This document shows positions 63,981 through 64,000 of a DNA stretch of 64,000 nucleotides, one piece after another. Source of the DNA: Formosa sp. L2A11. GTDB taxonomy: Bacteria; Bacteroidota; Bacteroidia; Flavobacteriales; Flavobacteriaceae. Numbering within the stretch: position 1 is the first letter of the stretch; every line of letters begins with the position of its first letter. The notes under the pieces are model-generated. The model made no database searches, was not told where the DNA came from, and saw only the letters and a list, made by a program, of their open reading frames with translations. Location of the stretch: NCBI RefSeq assembly GCF_009796865.1, contig NZ_CP047028.1, positions 3,410,001-3,474,000 of the forward strand. Reading direction: 5' to 3'. The position numbers and the translations under genes are program-made.

Positions 63981-64000
63981 TCAACACAACGACAATATCG

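Overview
The window looks like one very large polysaccharide utilization locus (PUL) from a marine member of the Bacteroidota, most likely a flavobacterium. Supporting signs are the AT-rich DNA, a SusC/SusD pair, many Cys-lipoprotein signal peptides, Bacteroidota-type promoter -7 elements, and the near absence of Shine-Dalgarno sequences. Every supported gene is on the minus strand, so transcription runs from high to low coordinates. No tRNA, rRNA, IS element or CRISPR array was seen.

Layout, in order of transcription. (1) 63881-62511: S1 sulfatase followed by a terminator. (2) 62271-54983: GH95, a beta-helix protein, GH43+CBM6-like and GH39, then a terminator. (3) 54246-51693: GH88, a nucleoside-hydrolase-like protein and a dead SGNH gene. 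(4) 51530-46996: sulfatase and two tandem beta-helix paralogues. (5) 46421-45189: GH88 and a terminator. (6) 44105-38932: SusC, SusD and a terminator. (7) 38254-33471: beta-propeller glycosidase, MFS sugar transporter, CE1-like esterase and sulfatase. (8) 33283-19996: GH30, sulfatase, two large heparinase II/III-like lyases, esterase, GH141-like+PDZ and GH29. (9) 19845-16623: small membrane protein, SGNH esterase with a fucosidase C-terminal-type domain, and a calcium-loop protein, then a terminator. (10) 16256-7766: GH3+PA14, frameshifted DUF1080, two SGNH proteins, sulfatase and a GHL15-type protein. (11) 7497-161: two heparinase II/III-like lyases, a TlpA-like lipoprotein and a second GHL15-type lipoprotein.

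Read together (inference), the locus targets a sulfated, esterified polysaccharide rich in fucose and uronic acid, probably also bearing xylose. Lyases cut uronic-acid linkages and the two GH88 enzymes remove the resulting unsaturated uronates. Five sulfatases and four to five esterases strip substituents. GH29, GH95 and GH141-like enzymes release fucose; GH39, GH43, GH3 and GH30 remove other sugars. SusCD imports oligosaccharides and the MFS protein imports monosaccharides. The exact algal or diatom glycan cannot be named from sequence.

The most interesting result is a promoter architecture repeated before at least eight transcription units. It consists of a 21-bp-spaced direct repeat around a TATAAACTATG-like core, lying 50 nt from a TAnnATTG-like -7 element, and it suggests one regulator controls the whole locus. 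That regulator gene is not in the window. Other points of interest are an SGNH esterase that carries a GH29-type C-terminal domain, an uncharacterised calcium-loop protein, three uncharacterised beta-helix proteins, one lyase with an altered active-site motif, and several broken genes (DUF1080, two SGNH remnants, and the export signal of one GH88).
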